The notes beneath the pieces were generated by a model. The model ran no database searches. It was not told the DNA's origin and worked only from the letters and a program-made list of their open reading frames with translations. This document shows, in pieces, positions 17,942-27,103 of a stretch of DNA of 64,000 nt. Location: positions 1-64,000 of the forward strand of contig JACRPF010000019.1 of NCBI GenBank assembly GCA_016214035.1. Reading direction: 5' to 3'. The position numbers and the translations under genes were made by a program. How positions within the stretch are numbered: the first letter of the stretch is position 1; every line of letters begins with the position of its first letter. The stretch comes from Spirochaetota bacterium. Lineage in GTDB: Bacteria > Spirochaetota > Brachyspiria > Brachyspirales > JACRPF01.

Positions 17942-19546
17942 TCACTCCCCGTACAGCTTCTCCCGCTGCTCCTTTATCTCCGGCGTGTGCAGAAACTCGT
18001 CATACGTCACTTCCTTGTCGAGTATGCGACCGTCGCCGAGCTCTATGACGCGGTTGGCAACAGTCGCCATAAGTTCATGGTCGTGCGACGTGAAAAGAAT
18101 GTTGCCTTTGAACTGCGCCATGCCGTCGTTGAGTGACGATATCGATTCGAGGTCGAGGTGATTCGTGGGGTCGTCGAAAATAAGGACGTTGGCGCCCACG
18201 AGCATCATGCGTGCGAGCATGCAGCGGACCTTTTCGCCCCCGGAAAGCACGGAGATGTTCTTCATCGGTTCGTCGCCGGAGAAGAGCATACGCCCGAGGA
18301 ACTGTCTGATAAACTGCTCATCCTTCTGCTCGGTGTACTGCCGGAGCCAGTCGATGATGGTCATGTCGGAGGTGAAGTGCGGTGATATGTCTTTCGGAAA
18401 AAACGCTTTGGATATCGTCGTTCCCCAGGTTATCGTCCCGCCGGTGGCTTCTTCCTCGCCGGCGAGTATCGCCAGAAGCGCGGATACCGCAAGTTTGTTG
18501 CGTGACGTAAATGCAATCTTATGGCTCGCGCCCACTTCGAACGAAACATTTTTGAACACGCCCTTTTTTGAAAGGCCTTCGACCGAGAGGATGATATTGC
18601 CCGCCTCACGATCAGCCTTGAATCCCACATACGGATATTTTCTGCTAGACGGCTTGATGTCCTCAAGCGTAATCTTGTCAAGCGTGAGCCTCCGTGACGT
18701 CGCCTGCCGCGATTTGGATGCGTTTGCCGAAAAACGGGCGATGAATTCCTTCAGGTCTTCTATCTTCGCTTCCATTTTCCGGTTGTATTCCTGCCGCTGA
18801 CGGAGCGCCAGTTCGCTTGACTGTTTCCAGAAACTGTAATTGCCGGTGAACATCGTTATCTTGCCGAAATCGATGTCGGCCACATGCGTGCATACACGAT
18901 CGAGAAAGTGACGGTCGTGCGATACGACGACGACGGTATTCTTGAAATCGATGAGGAAATCCTCAAGCCATTCCACCGTCTCGATGTCGAGATTGTTCGT
19001 CGGTTCATCGAGAAGAAGAATGTCCGGATTGCCGAAAAGCGCCTGCGCGAGGAGCACGCGCACCTTCTGCGGGCTGTCGAGTTCACCCATCTTTTTTTCA
19101 TGAAGCTTTTCCGGGATGGAAAGACCGTTGAGGAGTGTTGCAGCCTCCTGCGGCGCGTCGTAACCGTTCATGCGCGAGAGCGCGTCCTCAAGCTCGGCGG
19201 AGCGCATGCCGTCGGCGTCGCTGAAATCGGGCTTGGCGTAGAGCGCGTCGCGTTCGGAGAGTATCGTGAAAAGGGCGCGATGACCCATGAGCACGGTGTT
19301 GAGTACCGTCACGTCGTCGAATTCGAACTGGTTCTGTTTGAGCACGGCGATGCGTTCGTTCTTGCCGGTGCTTATCGTTCCGCGCGTGGATTCTATCTCG
19401 CCGGAGAGTATTTTCAGGAACGTCGATTTTCCCGAGCCGTTGGCGCCGATGAGACCGTAACAGTTGCCGGGGATAAACTTGATCGACACGTCGTCGAAGA
19501 GAACACGTTTGCCGTACTGCAGACTTACATTTTCAGTGGAGAGCAT
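17942..19546 (-). CDS. ABC-F ATPase (YbiT/Uup type) with one degenerate ATP site
   Basis: ABC-F proteins are soluble twin-ATPase factors that act on ribosomes. The 534-residue protein has two nucleotide-binding domains. Domain 1 has an intact Walker A (GANGSGKST, about 34-42) and Walker B (ILLLDEPTNNLD), but its signature reads LDSPQKV instead of LSGGQ. Domain 2 has an intact signature (LSGGEKV), but its Walker A is replaced by FTSRNKLAVSA (about residue 345) and its Walker B Glu is Asp (LIFDDPTNHLD). In the folded pair one composite site keeps all parts and the other loses them. The linker (RQRQEYNRKMEAKIEDLKEFIARF) is the expected coiled coil. The start has an AAGGAAACA site. Confidence 0.92.
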   Translation of the reverse strand: MLSTENVSLQYGKRVLFDDVSIKFIPGNCYGLIGANGSGKSTFLKILSGEIESTRGTISTGKNERIAVLKQNQFEFDDVTVLNTVLMGHRALFTILSERDALYAKPDFSDADGMRSAELEDALSRMNGYDAPQEAATLLNGLSIPEKLHEKKMGELDSPQKVRVLLAQALFGNPDILLLDEPTNNLDIETVEWLEDFLIDFKNTVVVVSHDRHFLDRVCTHVADIDFGKITMFTGNYSFWKQSSELALRQRQEYNRKMEAKIEDLKEFIARFSANASKSRQATSRRLTLDKITLEDIKPSSRKYPYVGFKADREAGNIILSVEGLSKKGVFKNVSFEVGASHKIAFTSRNKLAVSALLAILAGEEEATGGTITWGTTISKAFFPKDISPHFTSDMTIIDWLRQYTEQKDEQFIRQFLGRMLFSGDEPMKNISVLSGGEKVRCMLARMMLVGANVLIFDDPTNHLDLESISSLNDGMAQFKGNILFTSHDHELMATVANRVIELGDGRILDKEVTYDEFLHTPEIKEQREKLYGE

Positions 19547-19600
19547 GTTGTTTCCTTATAAATCGAACGCGCTGATGCCGATACCGGCGTGCGCTGTTGT

Positions 19601-20629
19601 TTATCGAATATCTTTTTTCGTGAGCGATTCGCCCTTCATTCTGGCGTGCGGGAGCCGTTTCCCGATGACACTGTCCCATTTTGCCGATGAGATGCCGATG
19701 CACGGACGAAGCGCAACGATATCGGCCTCGCGTAAGCGGTGTCCGGCGGGGATATCCGCCGCCGCATAAATTCCGCGACGGGCGAACACGAGTTCCTTTT
19801 TTTCCTGCGGCGTCAACCGCTTCTCATCCAGCCCGAGCGACACAAACGCCTCACGTATATAGCCGGTCATCGCGGCGAAGGATGCGGGGGACATGCTCAT
19901 CGCATGATCGCCTCCTTTCGCGTTCGGCGTTACCGTGAAATGCTTTTCTATGATACGCGCGCCGCAGGCGACCGCGACCGCAGGTGTCACCGCTGAAGTC
20001 GAGTGATCGGAAAGTCCGGCGATGACACTGTAGCGTTTCGCAAGCGTACCGATGCGTCGCAGATGAAGGTCTTCTGTTTTCGCCGGATACGACACCGTAC
20101 ATTGCAGGAGCGCCACTTCATTGCGTTTCAGTATCCTCAATGCGGCACGGATGTCATCGTCGCTTGCAAGACCGGCTGACAGGATAACCGGCTTGCCCGT
20201 ACGCGCGACTGCTTTTAAAAGCGGTACGCACTGAATATCGCCGGATGCAATTTTATAACACGGCACCTTGGCTCGTTCCATGTCGTCAACTGCCTCGGGG
20301 GAGAACGGGGTTGACATGAACAGAATACCCGCCTGGCGGGCTTCCTGTACGAGTACCGGATACCATTCTTTTTTGAATGCAATCTTTTTCACGCCGTCAA
20401 GCGCGTTGGCCGGGAGTTTGAGCAGCCTGGTATATGCCGCTGCCGCAAAAAGGCCGTCCTTCGTGAACGCCTGGAATTTAACCGCATGCGCACCCGCGCT
20501 GGCCGCCTCGCGTACAAGACGTTTTGCCGCAGCAAGACTGCCGTCATGATTGCTGCCCGCTTCGGCGATGACGAAAACGCCGTTGTCCTTTATTGTGCGA
20601 TGAAGCGAGAACGGATGGGTTGATTGCAT
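19601..20629 (-). CDS. NeuB-family nonulosonate (sialic/legionaminic/pseudaminic acid) synthase
   Basis: The enzyme condenses a hexosamine with phosphoenolpyruvate to form a nine-carbon acid sugar used on surface glycans or flagella. The TIM-barrel part (about 1-275) has VIAEAGSNHDGSLAAAKRLV, AVKFQAF, CYKIASGDIQCVPLL, LLQCTVSYPA and the metal-binding IIEKHFTV. A C-terminal SAF (antifreeze-like) domain (about 285-342) shows ARRGIYAAADIPAGHRLREADIVALRP. The exact product cannot be told. Its start overlaps the stop of the metallopeptidase gene (TGATG). The PseG-like fusion at 30535 may belong to the same pathway. Confidence 0.9.
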   Translation of the reverse strand: MQSTHPFSLHRTIKDNGVFVIAEAGSNHDGSLAAAKRLVREAASAGAHAVKFQAFTKDGLFAAAAYTRLLKLPANALDGVKKIAFKKEWYPVLVQEARQAGILFMSTPFSPEAVDDMERAKVPCYKIASGDIQCVPLLKAVARTGKPVILSAGLASDDDIRAALRILKRNEVALLQCTVSYPAKTEDLHLRRIGTLAKRYSVIAGLSDHSTSAVTPAVAVACGARIIEKHFTVTPNAKGGDHAMSMSPASFAAMTGYIREAFVSLGLDEKRLTPQEKKELVFARRGIYAAADIPAGHRLREADIVALRPCIGISSAKWDSVIGKRLPHARMKGESLTKKDIR

Positions 20630-21315
20630 CAGTCGCGCGACCGTGACATGAGGATGAAACGTATCAGCGTGAGTATCGCCGTGACCGCGGCGGCAACATA
20701 GGTAAGTGCCGCAGCTGACAGCACCTTTTTGGCGCCCACGACTTCTTCCGCGGTGAGCATACCGCCGCCTTCAAGCACTTTGATGGCGCGCTTTGAGGCG
20801 TCGAACTCGACGGGAAGCGTCACGAGCGAGAAGAACACCGCGAATGCGAACAGAAAGATGCCTATCATGATGAGCGGTTTGATGAAACCGATGATGATGC
20901 CGACGATGACCAGTATCGGTCCGAGATTGGTGCCGAGTGCGGCTATCGGATAAAAATTATTGCGGAGCATCAGCGGCGCATATGACGTGGCATGCTGTAT
21001 CGCATGGCCCACCTCGTGCGCGGCTACACCGAGCGCGGCAACGCTTGAACTGTTATACACCGATTCTGAAAGCCTGAGAACGCGGAGCTTCGGATCATAA
21101 TGATCGGTTAATTCGCCGGGGACGTTCTCCACCGGAACATCGTTCACGCCGTATGCCTTGAGTATCTCGCGCGCGGCAACGGCACCGGTAATGCCTTTTG
21201 CGGTCGCTACTTCCTTATATTTCGAGAACGTCCTCATAACCTTGAACTGCGCCCAAAGTGACAGAACGAGGGGAGGGATGATGAGCCACCAATATGAAAA
21301 TCCATTGCCGAACAT
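20629..21315 (-). CDS. Membrane zinc metallopeptidase (YugP type)
   Basis: The protein has an N-terminal membrane helix (WWLIIPPLVLSLWAQF), the zinc motif HEVGH at residues 100-104 in AALGVAAHEVGHAIQHATSY, two to three central helices (PILVIVGIIIGFIKPLIMIGIFLFAFAVFF), the block EFDASKRAIKVLEGGGML and a final helix. At 228 residues it is typical. I use the start at 21315 (MFGNGF) because an AGGAG precedes it; the frame extends 14 codons further without support. The substrate is unknown. Confidence 0.92.
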   Translation of the reverse strand: MFGNGFSYWWLIIPPLVLSLWAQFKVMRTFSKYKEVATAKGITGAVAAREILKAYGVNDVPVENVPGELTDHYDPKLRVLRLSESVYNSSSVAALGVAAHEVGHAIQHATSYAPLMLRNNFYPIAALGTNLGPILVIVGIIIGFIKPLIMIGIFLFAFAVFFSLVTLPVEFDASKRAIKVLEGGGMLTAEEVVGAKKVLSAAALTYVAAAVTAILTLIRFILMSRSRD

Positions 21316-21401
21316 GCTAGAACTCCTCAGACAGATAGGTACGTGATAAGAAAACAAATTCTACGGGGTTTTGTTAAAATGTCAATATCCGTTTTTTACC
21401 G

Positions 21402-22634
21402 TCACCGTTTCTCACGGTACACTGCAGAGCCCCAGCGTATATCCTCCGGAAAAAGAAGCGCCCCGGAACTCCGCCAATGGCCGCCGTTTTTTACATGCGC
21501 AGCGAACGTTTTCTGCAGCGATGTGTTCTGCGGCGCATCATTGATGTTCTCATACCGTTTGCCGAAAATCCGCTCCCAGTGCTGCTTGTCGCCTGCCTCG
21601 GGCAGCGGGTACAGAAACAATTCACGCTGAAGCTTCACGATATTTGACGTATCCGGGAGGAGCCCGTCGAACTGATGATCATAGAGCCACGAGACGGAGA
21701 AAAAACATCTGCTGCCGTATTCCGGAAAATGCCGCGGGTAAAAATCACGGGCACGTGCGAACGACTCGCCGCATTGCGCATGATCCATCGGTCCCGTCGC
21801 CGCGATATGAAAACTGAGCGCCGGATCGCCTTTTTTCAGGATAAGGTCCCATTCGCTTTTCTTCAGCGTCGCCGTTTTCGCGGTTATGCCGCCCTCAGGC
21901 GTTATCGTATTACCTTTCCACGCGTTGTCCGTTTCTTCGAACGATGTCGTCGCAGCCTTCGGGTCCGCGACACCCATGATGCCGTCATACTGACCGTCGC
22001 GTCTGAACTTCACATCCGCCGGTGCAAGCATGACAACGCCGTTATGCGCACGGCTGCGGTATACCGTGACGCTGTGCGGAAATTCCTCGAACAGAAACTG
22101 CAGCCGTCCGAGTCTGAAAAGTTTGATCGTGTAATGATTGTAGAGCCAGTTCTTTTCCGAGATGCCGATGCGGCCGGTACGTTCGCGATGGGTACGCATC
22201 CATACGGCAAGGTCGCTCAGCGTCTCCACGGTGACATCGCGCGGGATGCGCAGCGCCTCGTGTGCGCGCGATACCGCCAACGCACCTGACAGGAACAGGA
22301 ACGCGTAGAACATGTCGGCATGATCGCCCGACTGCATGGTAAGGAGCGGCCACTGCACGAAACGATCACGCGGATACGGCACGCCTCGTTTGAACATGAG
22401 CCAGTGACAGTGCCAGAAAAGACGCCGCACGGGTTCGCTGTCGAAGAGCGGGAGCGCATTGATGAATGCGTCGCGAATGTCGTTCTCGAACATGAGCGCT
22501 TCGCAGAGCGCCTGAACCGATTCCTTCGTGATGAACGCATAGACGCCGCTCTGTGACGGGGCGGATAAGTCCCAGTCGTCGGCAAAGATATCGCTGTCGA
22601 TGCCCAGGTCTGTCTTTATTTCGCTGTACTGCAT
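21402..22634 (-). CDS. Acyltransferase-domain protein (GNAT-like C-terminus)
   Basis: The 410-residue protein matches, from memory, the two-domain family with an N-terminal helical acyltransferase part and a GNAT-like C-terminal part. The key region is LSFHIAATGPMDHAQCGESFARARDFYPRHFPEYGSRCFFSVSWLYD followed by LLPDTSNIVKLQREL. The acceptor is unknown. The start at 22634 (MQYSEI) has GGAGG about ten bases upstream; a farther Met at 22676 has none. It overlaps the end of the DUF6498-like gene by 19 bases and is likely co-transcribed with it. Confidence 0.7.
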   Translation of the reverse strand: MQYSEIKTDLGIDSDIFADDWDLSAPSQSGVYAFITKESVQALCEALMFENDIRDAFINALPLFDSEPVRRLFWHCHWLMFKRGVPYPRDRFVQWPLLTMQSGDHADMFYAFLFLSGALAVSRAHEALRIPRDVTVETLSDLAVWMRTHRERTGRIGISEKNWLYNHYTIKLFRLGRLQFLFEEFPHSVTVYRSRAHNGVVMLAPADVKFRRDGQYDGIMGVADPKAATTSFEETDNAWKGNTITPEGGITAKTATLKKSEWDLILKKGDPALSFHIAATGPMDHAQCGESFARARDFYPRHFPEYGSRCFFSVSWLYDHQFDGLLPDTSNIVKLQRELFLYPLPEAGDKQHWERIFGKRYENINDAPQNTSLQKTFAAHVKNGGHWRSSGALLFPEDIRWGSAVYREKR

Positions 22635-23293
22635 ACCGTCTTCGCCTCCGTATTTCGCCAGGCAAGTTCGAGCCAATGGCCGGCGATGTCGGCTATGGTC
22701 TTTACCGCCACGAACACGGCAAGGAGCACGGTATTCGTCTGCAGACCCGCGGCGGTCATGCCCCAGGCGCCGGCGAAGACCATCACCTGCTGTACCACCA
22801 CGCGCCCGTAGGGTTTCATCATCTGCTGTGTGGGTGTCTGCTTGAGATTCGCTTTCGTACCGATGTAATCGGTGAAAAATGACAGCACATGGCCGGCGGC
22901 GAGCACACCGATGAGGAGCCGCATCAATCCGCCCGAAAGCGGGCCGGCGTATTTGTTGAAGACGATGAAGATGAATATGCCCTGGATGAGCACGAAACCG
23001 AAGTAGTGAAAGAGAAAAAAGAACATGAGCCCGAACTTGACGAGTCCCGGCGTGTTATCGCCTCCCGCCATGGCGATCTTCGGCAGATTGATCCATCCGA
23101 CAATGATGCTTTCCCACCAGAATACGATGACGAGCAGATGTATGTTGACATGCCAGAAGAACACCCCGGCAAGCGGCACCAGATTGCAGAGTACAATCGC
23201 GGCGACGGGAAACACTCTCGAAAAGAGCATCTCCCGGCGCGGTTGTTGTCCGTCACTGTTCATATCGATGACGCTCATATGTTTTTCGCTCAC
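22616..23293 (-). CDS. DUF6498-like integral membrane protein
   Basis: The 225-residue protein has about five to six membrane helices. The pattern NIHLLVIVFWWESIIVGWINLPKIAMAG is typical of DUF6498 proteins as I recall them. Other helices are KFGLMFFFLFHYFGFVLIQGIFIFIV and LLIGVLAAGHVLSFFTDYIG. The function is unknown. Its start overlaps the stop of leuS by four bases. Confidence 0.75.
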   Translation of the reverse strand: MSEKHMSVIDMNSDGQQPRREMLFSRVFPVAAIVLCNLVPLAGVFFWHVNIHLLVIVFWWESIIVGWINLPKIAMAGGDNTPGLVKFGLMFFFLFHYFGFVLIQGIFIFIVFNKYAGPLSGGLMRLLIGVLAAGHVLSFFTDYIGTKANLKQTPTQQMMKPYGRVVVQQVMVFAGAWGMTAAGLQTNTVLLAVFVAVKTIADIAGHWLELAWRNTEAKTVCSTAK

Positions 23294-25851
23294 CCGCGTA
23301 TCACGACGTTGACAAGCTTGCGCGGGACATAGATCGTCTTCACGACAGTCTTATCCTTCAGATGTTCTTTCATCTTCGCGTTCTCCATGGCGAGCTTTTT
23401 CGCTTCATCCTCGCTGATATTCACCGGCGCCTGCACGCGGTCGCGCAGTTTGCCGTTGATCTGCAGCACCAGTTCGAACGAATTGTCCTTCGTGAGCGCC
23501 TCATCAAACGCGGGCCACGGCGCTTTTGTGATGGTGTCCCTATTGCCCATGAGCGACCAGAGCTCTTCGGTCACATGCGGCGCGATGGGGTTGAGCATAA
23601 CCGCATACGCGGAAAGCGCCTCGCGCATCACCGCCTTATCGGCGTCGGTGACGGGCTTGAAATCGGTCAACGCGTTAAGGAGCTCCATGAGCGCCGCTAT
23701 CGCCGTGTTGAAATGCATGCGCTCGCGTATATCGTTCGTCACTCTTTTTATCGTCTTATGCGTCGCTTTTCTTGCGGCAAGCGCATTCGCTTCAATGACT
23801 TGCGGAACTGCCGATGCATTCTGTATCGCGTCGATATGCTCGGTGAAAAGACGCCACACGCGGCCGACATAGCGGAATCCGCCTTTGATGCCGTCGTCGC
23901 TCCATTCAAGATCGAGTTCCGGGGGTGATGCGAACAATATGAACACGCGCGCGGCGTCCGCCCCGAAATGCGTTATCATCTCGTCGGGGTCGATGCCGTT
24001 GCGTTTCGATTTCGACATTTTGTCGATCTTGACCTCAACGTCGCCGGCATTCTCTTTGGCGGGAAGTCCTGCTTCATATTCTTCGCTCGTGTAATACTTC
24101 TTTATCTTCGGGGCGAAGTATGAATTGCTCACCACCATGCCCTGCGTGAGGAGACGCTTAAACGGCTCATTGCATGACACAAGACCGATGTCGCGCGTAA
24201 ACTTGTGAAAGAACCGCGCATAGAGCAGATGCATGCATGCGTGCTCGATGCCGCCGATGTACTGATCAACCGGCAGCCACTTGTCGGCGCGGGCCTTTAA
24301 AAAGGGTGCGGCATTGTTGTGCGCATCGGTGTAGCGGGAGAAATACCATGACGAGCAGATGAACGTATCCATGGTGTCCGTCTCGCGTTTCGCTTTACCG
24401 CCGCATTTCGGGCAGGTGGTGTTGACGAACGATTCCATCTTCGCAAGCGGATTACCGCCCACGTCAATTGATACATCCTCGGGCAGTATCACCGGCAGAT
24501 CTTTTTCCGGCACCGGCACCACGCCGCAGGTGTCGCAGTAAATGAACGGGATGGGGTTGCCCCAATAACGCTGACGCGAGATGAGCCAGTCCCTGAATTT
24601 ATACTGCACTTCCTTTTTGCCCATCTTCTTCGCTTCAACGTATGCGGTTATCTTCGATATCGCTTCCCGGTTGGTAAGGCCGTTGAACTCGCCCGAATTC
24701 ACCAGCACGCCGTCATCGACATACGCTTCTTTCATCGATGCAGGGTCAAGTGTCTTTCCTTCCGGCGTGATGACGACCTTGATGTCGATGTTATATTTTT
24801 TGGCGAACTGAAAGTCACGCTCATCATGCGCCGGCACCGCCATTATCTGGCCGAAACCGTATCCGGCGAGCACGAAGTTCGCCGCATAGAGCGGAACTTT
24901 ATCGCCGTTGAAGGGATTCACGATATACCGGCCGGTGAACACGCCTTCCTTCACGTAGTCCTCGCGCTGGTTTATTTTCTTTGCACGCTCGATGAACGCA
25001 TCTATCTCCGCGTGTTTTTCCTTCAGCGCTATCTTTTTCAGTTCGGGATGATCCCATGCTATCGCCATGAAACGCACGCCGAACACGGTATCCGGACGCG
25101 TGGTGAATATCGGGAAGTCGCTCCCGTCGTCGAGCTTGAAGACTATCTTTGCGCCTTCGGATTTGCCTATCCAGTGCTGCTGCATATTGAGCACGCGTTC
25201 GGGCCAGCCCTCTTTGAGCTCTTCGTGGCCGGACAGGAGTTCTTCAACATAATCAGTGATGCGTATGTACCACTGGTCAAGTGTGCGCATCTCTACGGTG
25301 GAGTCGCAGCGCCAGCACTTGCCGTCGGCAACCTGTTCATTGGCAAGAACGGTGGCGCAGTCAGGACACCAGTTCACCTCGCCGGCTTTGCGGTAGAGGA
25401 GACCTTTCTCGTACATCTTGAGGAGCAGCCACTGTCCCCAGCGATAATATTCTTTGGTGCAGGTGGCCACTTCGCGCGTCCAGTCATATGAGAAACCGAG
25501 CTTCTTGAGCTGGCCTTTCATCGTGGCGATGTTCGCATGCGTCCATTTGGCGGGCGGAATCTTATTGTCGATAGCGGCATTTTCCGCCGGCAGACCGAAC
25601 GAGTCCCAGCCGATGGGGTGCAGCACCGAAAAGCCGTTCAATCCGTGGAAGCGTGCGATACAGTCCGCGATGGTGTAATTGCGGACGTGCCCCATATGAA
25701 TCTTTCCCGACGGATACGGAAACATCTCAAGCGTGTAATATTTCGGCCGTTTGTCGTTCTCGTCGACGTTGAATATCTTCTGTTCTTCCCAGATCTTCTG
25801 CCATTTTTTCTCAATGACTTCGAAATTGTAGTCCAGATTGCGAGCATCCAT
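23290..25851 (-). CDS. leuS: Leucyl-tRNA synthetase
   Basis: LeuS charges tRNA-Leu. The 853-residue protein is full length and of the bacterial type. It has the HIGH motif as HMGH at residues 52-55 (FPYPSGKIHMGHVRNYTI), the editing domain with TTRPDTVFGVRFMAIAWDHP, zinc-type Cys pairs (CPDC/CWRC), a second Cys cluster (CDTCG...CPKCGG), and KMSKS at 611-615. It leads a minus-strand run of four genes. A TATAAT lies 30 bases before the start (25881-25886 on this strand) with only a weak -35. Confidence 0.98.
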   Translation of the reverse strand: MDARNLDYNFEVIEKKWQKIWEEQKIFNVDENDKRPKYYTLEMFPYPSGKIHMGHVRNYTIADCIARFHGLNGFSVLHPIGWDSFGLPAENAAIDNKIPPAKWTHANIATMKGQLKKLGFSYDWTREVATCTKEYYRWGQWLLLKMYEKGLLYRKAGEVNWCPDCATVLANEQVADGKCWRCDSTVEMRTLDQWYIRITDYVEELLSGHEELKEGWPERVLNMQQHWIGKSEGAKIVFKLDDGSDFPIFTTRPDTVFGVRFMAIAWDHPELKKIALKEKHAEIDAFIERAKKINQREDYVKEGVFTGRYIVNPFNGDKVPLYAANFVLAGYGFGQIMAVPAHDERDFQFAKKYNIDIKVVITPEGKTLDPASMKEAYVDDGVLVNSGEFNGLTNREAISKITAYVEAKKMGKKEVQYKFRDWLISRQRYWGNPIPFIYCDTCGVVPVPEKDLPVILPEDVSIDVGGNPLAKMESFVNTTCPKCGGKAKRETDTMDTFICSSWYFSRYTDAHNNAAPFLKARADKWLPVDQYIGGIEHACMHLLYARFFHKFTRDIGLVSCNEPFKRLLTQGMVVSNSYFAPKIKKYYTSEEYEAGLPAKENAGDVEVKIDKMSKSKRNGIDPDEMITHFGADAARVFILFASPPELDLEWSDDGIKGGFRYVGRVWRLFTEHIDAIQNASAVPQVIEANALAARKATHKTIKRVTNDIRERMHFNTAIAALMELLNALTDFKPVTDADKAVMREALSAYAVMLNPIAPHVTEELWSLMGNRDTITKAPWPAFDEALTKDNSFELVLQINGKLRDRVQAPVNISEDEAKKLAMENAKMKEHLKDKTVVKTIYVPRKLVNVVIRG

Positions 25852-25921
25852 GCGTGTAATCCTCTGCGTAAAGTTGCTGTATTATACATGAATCAGTGTT
25901 TTTTTGCACGCAGTATTCCGC

Positions 25922-25949
25922 TTGACGGAACAATACTGGAGATTATACT
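25922..25949 (+). promoter_or_regulatory. Sigma-70 promoter for the toroid protein
   Basis: TTGACG (25922-25927) and TATACT (25944-25949) are 16 bases apart. The start codon at 25975 follows a GGAGG. This promoter is back to back with the TATAAT of leuS on the other strand. Confidence 0.75.
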
Positions 25950-25974
25950 GTATTCAAATCCGGAGGCAGATGTC

Positions 25975-26994
25975 ATGGAAAGCTGGAAAAAGATTCTTAC
26001 TGCCGATCCGACAGACTGGCTTCTTGAAGAAGAGAATCCGTCGGTCAGATATCTGACGCTTACCGGGCTTCTGGACGAGTCAGAGAAAAACGCTGCGGTA
26101 AAGAAAGCAAAAAAACAGATCATGGCTGCCGGCATCGTTCCGCGTATACTCGCAAAGCAGCGGAACAACGGAAGCTGGGAAGACGCCGGCCAATTCTACC
26201 GGGAAAAATATCGGGGCACCGTGTGGCAGCTCATCATACTCGCCGAAGCCATGGCCGACGGACACGACGCCCGCGTGAGAAATGCCTGTGAATATTTACT
26301 TGCGCATTCTCAGGACAAACGGAGCGGCGGCTTCTCGGTGGACGCGAGCGCCGACGGCGGCGGCAGGCACAGTTATATTATTCCCTGCCTCGCCGGCAAT
26401 ATGTTGTTCAGTCTTATCCGGCTCGGTTATCTGAATGATGAAAGAATCAAGCGCGGCATCGACTGGGTGATACACTATCAGACGTTCGATGACGGGGTTA
26501 AAAAAGCGCCCAGGGGATGGCCGTACGATCAGCTTACCGGATGCTTTGGCCATCACTCCTGTCACATGGGTGTTGTAAAAGTGCTGAAGGCATTTTCCGA
26601 GATACCTGAGAAAAAACGGAGCCTTGGTGTTACGCGAGTCATAGAGAGCGCTGTTGAGTTCATGCTCACGCATCACATTTACAAGAAGAGCCACGCGCTG
26701 GATGAAGTATCAAAACCGGGTTGGCTGAAATTCGGTTTTCCGCTGATGTATCAAACCGATGTGCTCGAGATCATGCTCCTTATGGCGAAACTGAACATCA
26801 CTGATGACAGGATGAAAGACGCGCTCTCGCTGGTCATATCCCGTCAGGACAGCAGAGGACGATGGAATCTGCAGCAGTCGTTCAACGGACGTTTTCAGGT
26901 CAACTGCGAGGTGAAGGGAAAACCGAGCAAGTGGCTTACGCTGAACGCGTGCAGAGTTCTGAAAAAATATGCAGGCACGATGGCGAAGATGTAA
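25975..26994 (+). CDS. Alpha/alpha-toroid (prenyltransferase/squalene-cyclase-like) protein
   Basis: The 339-residue protein is made of repeated helix pairs. Motifs such as ILAKQRNNGSWED, LLAHSQDKRSGGFSVD, GIDWVIHYQTFDDG and LVISRQDSRGRWNLQQ resemble the QW motifs of the terpenoid cyclase/prenyltransferase toroid. Such proteins are often misnamed as nitrogen-fixation proteins. There is no DXDD cyclase motif, so I would not call it a cyclase. No signal peptide is visible. The start at 25975 has GGAGG at 25962-25966; the frame runs open far upstream across the leuS start, which I regard as chance. Confidence 0.8.
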   Translation: MESWKKILTADPTDWLLEEENPSVRYLTLTGLLDESEKNAAVKKAKKQIMAAGIVPRILAKQRNNGSWEDAGQFYREKYRGTVWQLIILAEAMADGHDARVRNACEYLLAHSQDKRSGGFSVDASADGGGRHSYIIPCLAGNMLFSLIRLGYLNDERIKRGIDWVIHYQTFDDGVKKAPRGWPYDQLTGCFGHHSCHMGVVKVLKAFSEIPEKKRSLGVTRVIESAVEFMLTHHIYKKSHALDEVSKPGWLKFGFPLMYQTDVLEIMLLMAKLNITDDRMKDALSLVISRQDSRGRWNLQQSFNGRFQVNCEVKGKPSKWLTLNACRVLKKYAGTMAKM

Positions 26995-27103
26995 TGCCGT
27001 GCAGCCACGGAAGCATACTATGCATATGCAGTGTGCGTATCTGGACGTGCAGAACCGGTACTTTACTTGACACCGTGCATACGCGTCATATACTCATCTG
27101 TAT

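Noticed and set aside
25537..25974. Upstream extension of the toroid-protein frame
   Set aside because: It overlaps the leuS start in antisense, and a good promoter and GGAGG place the true start at 25975.
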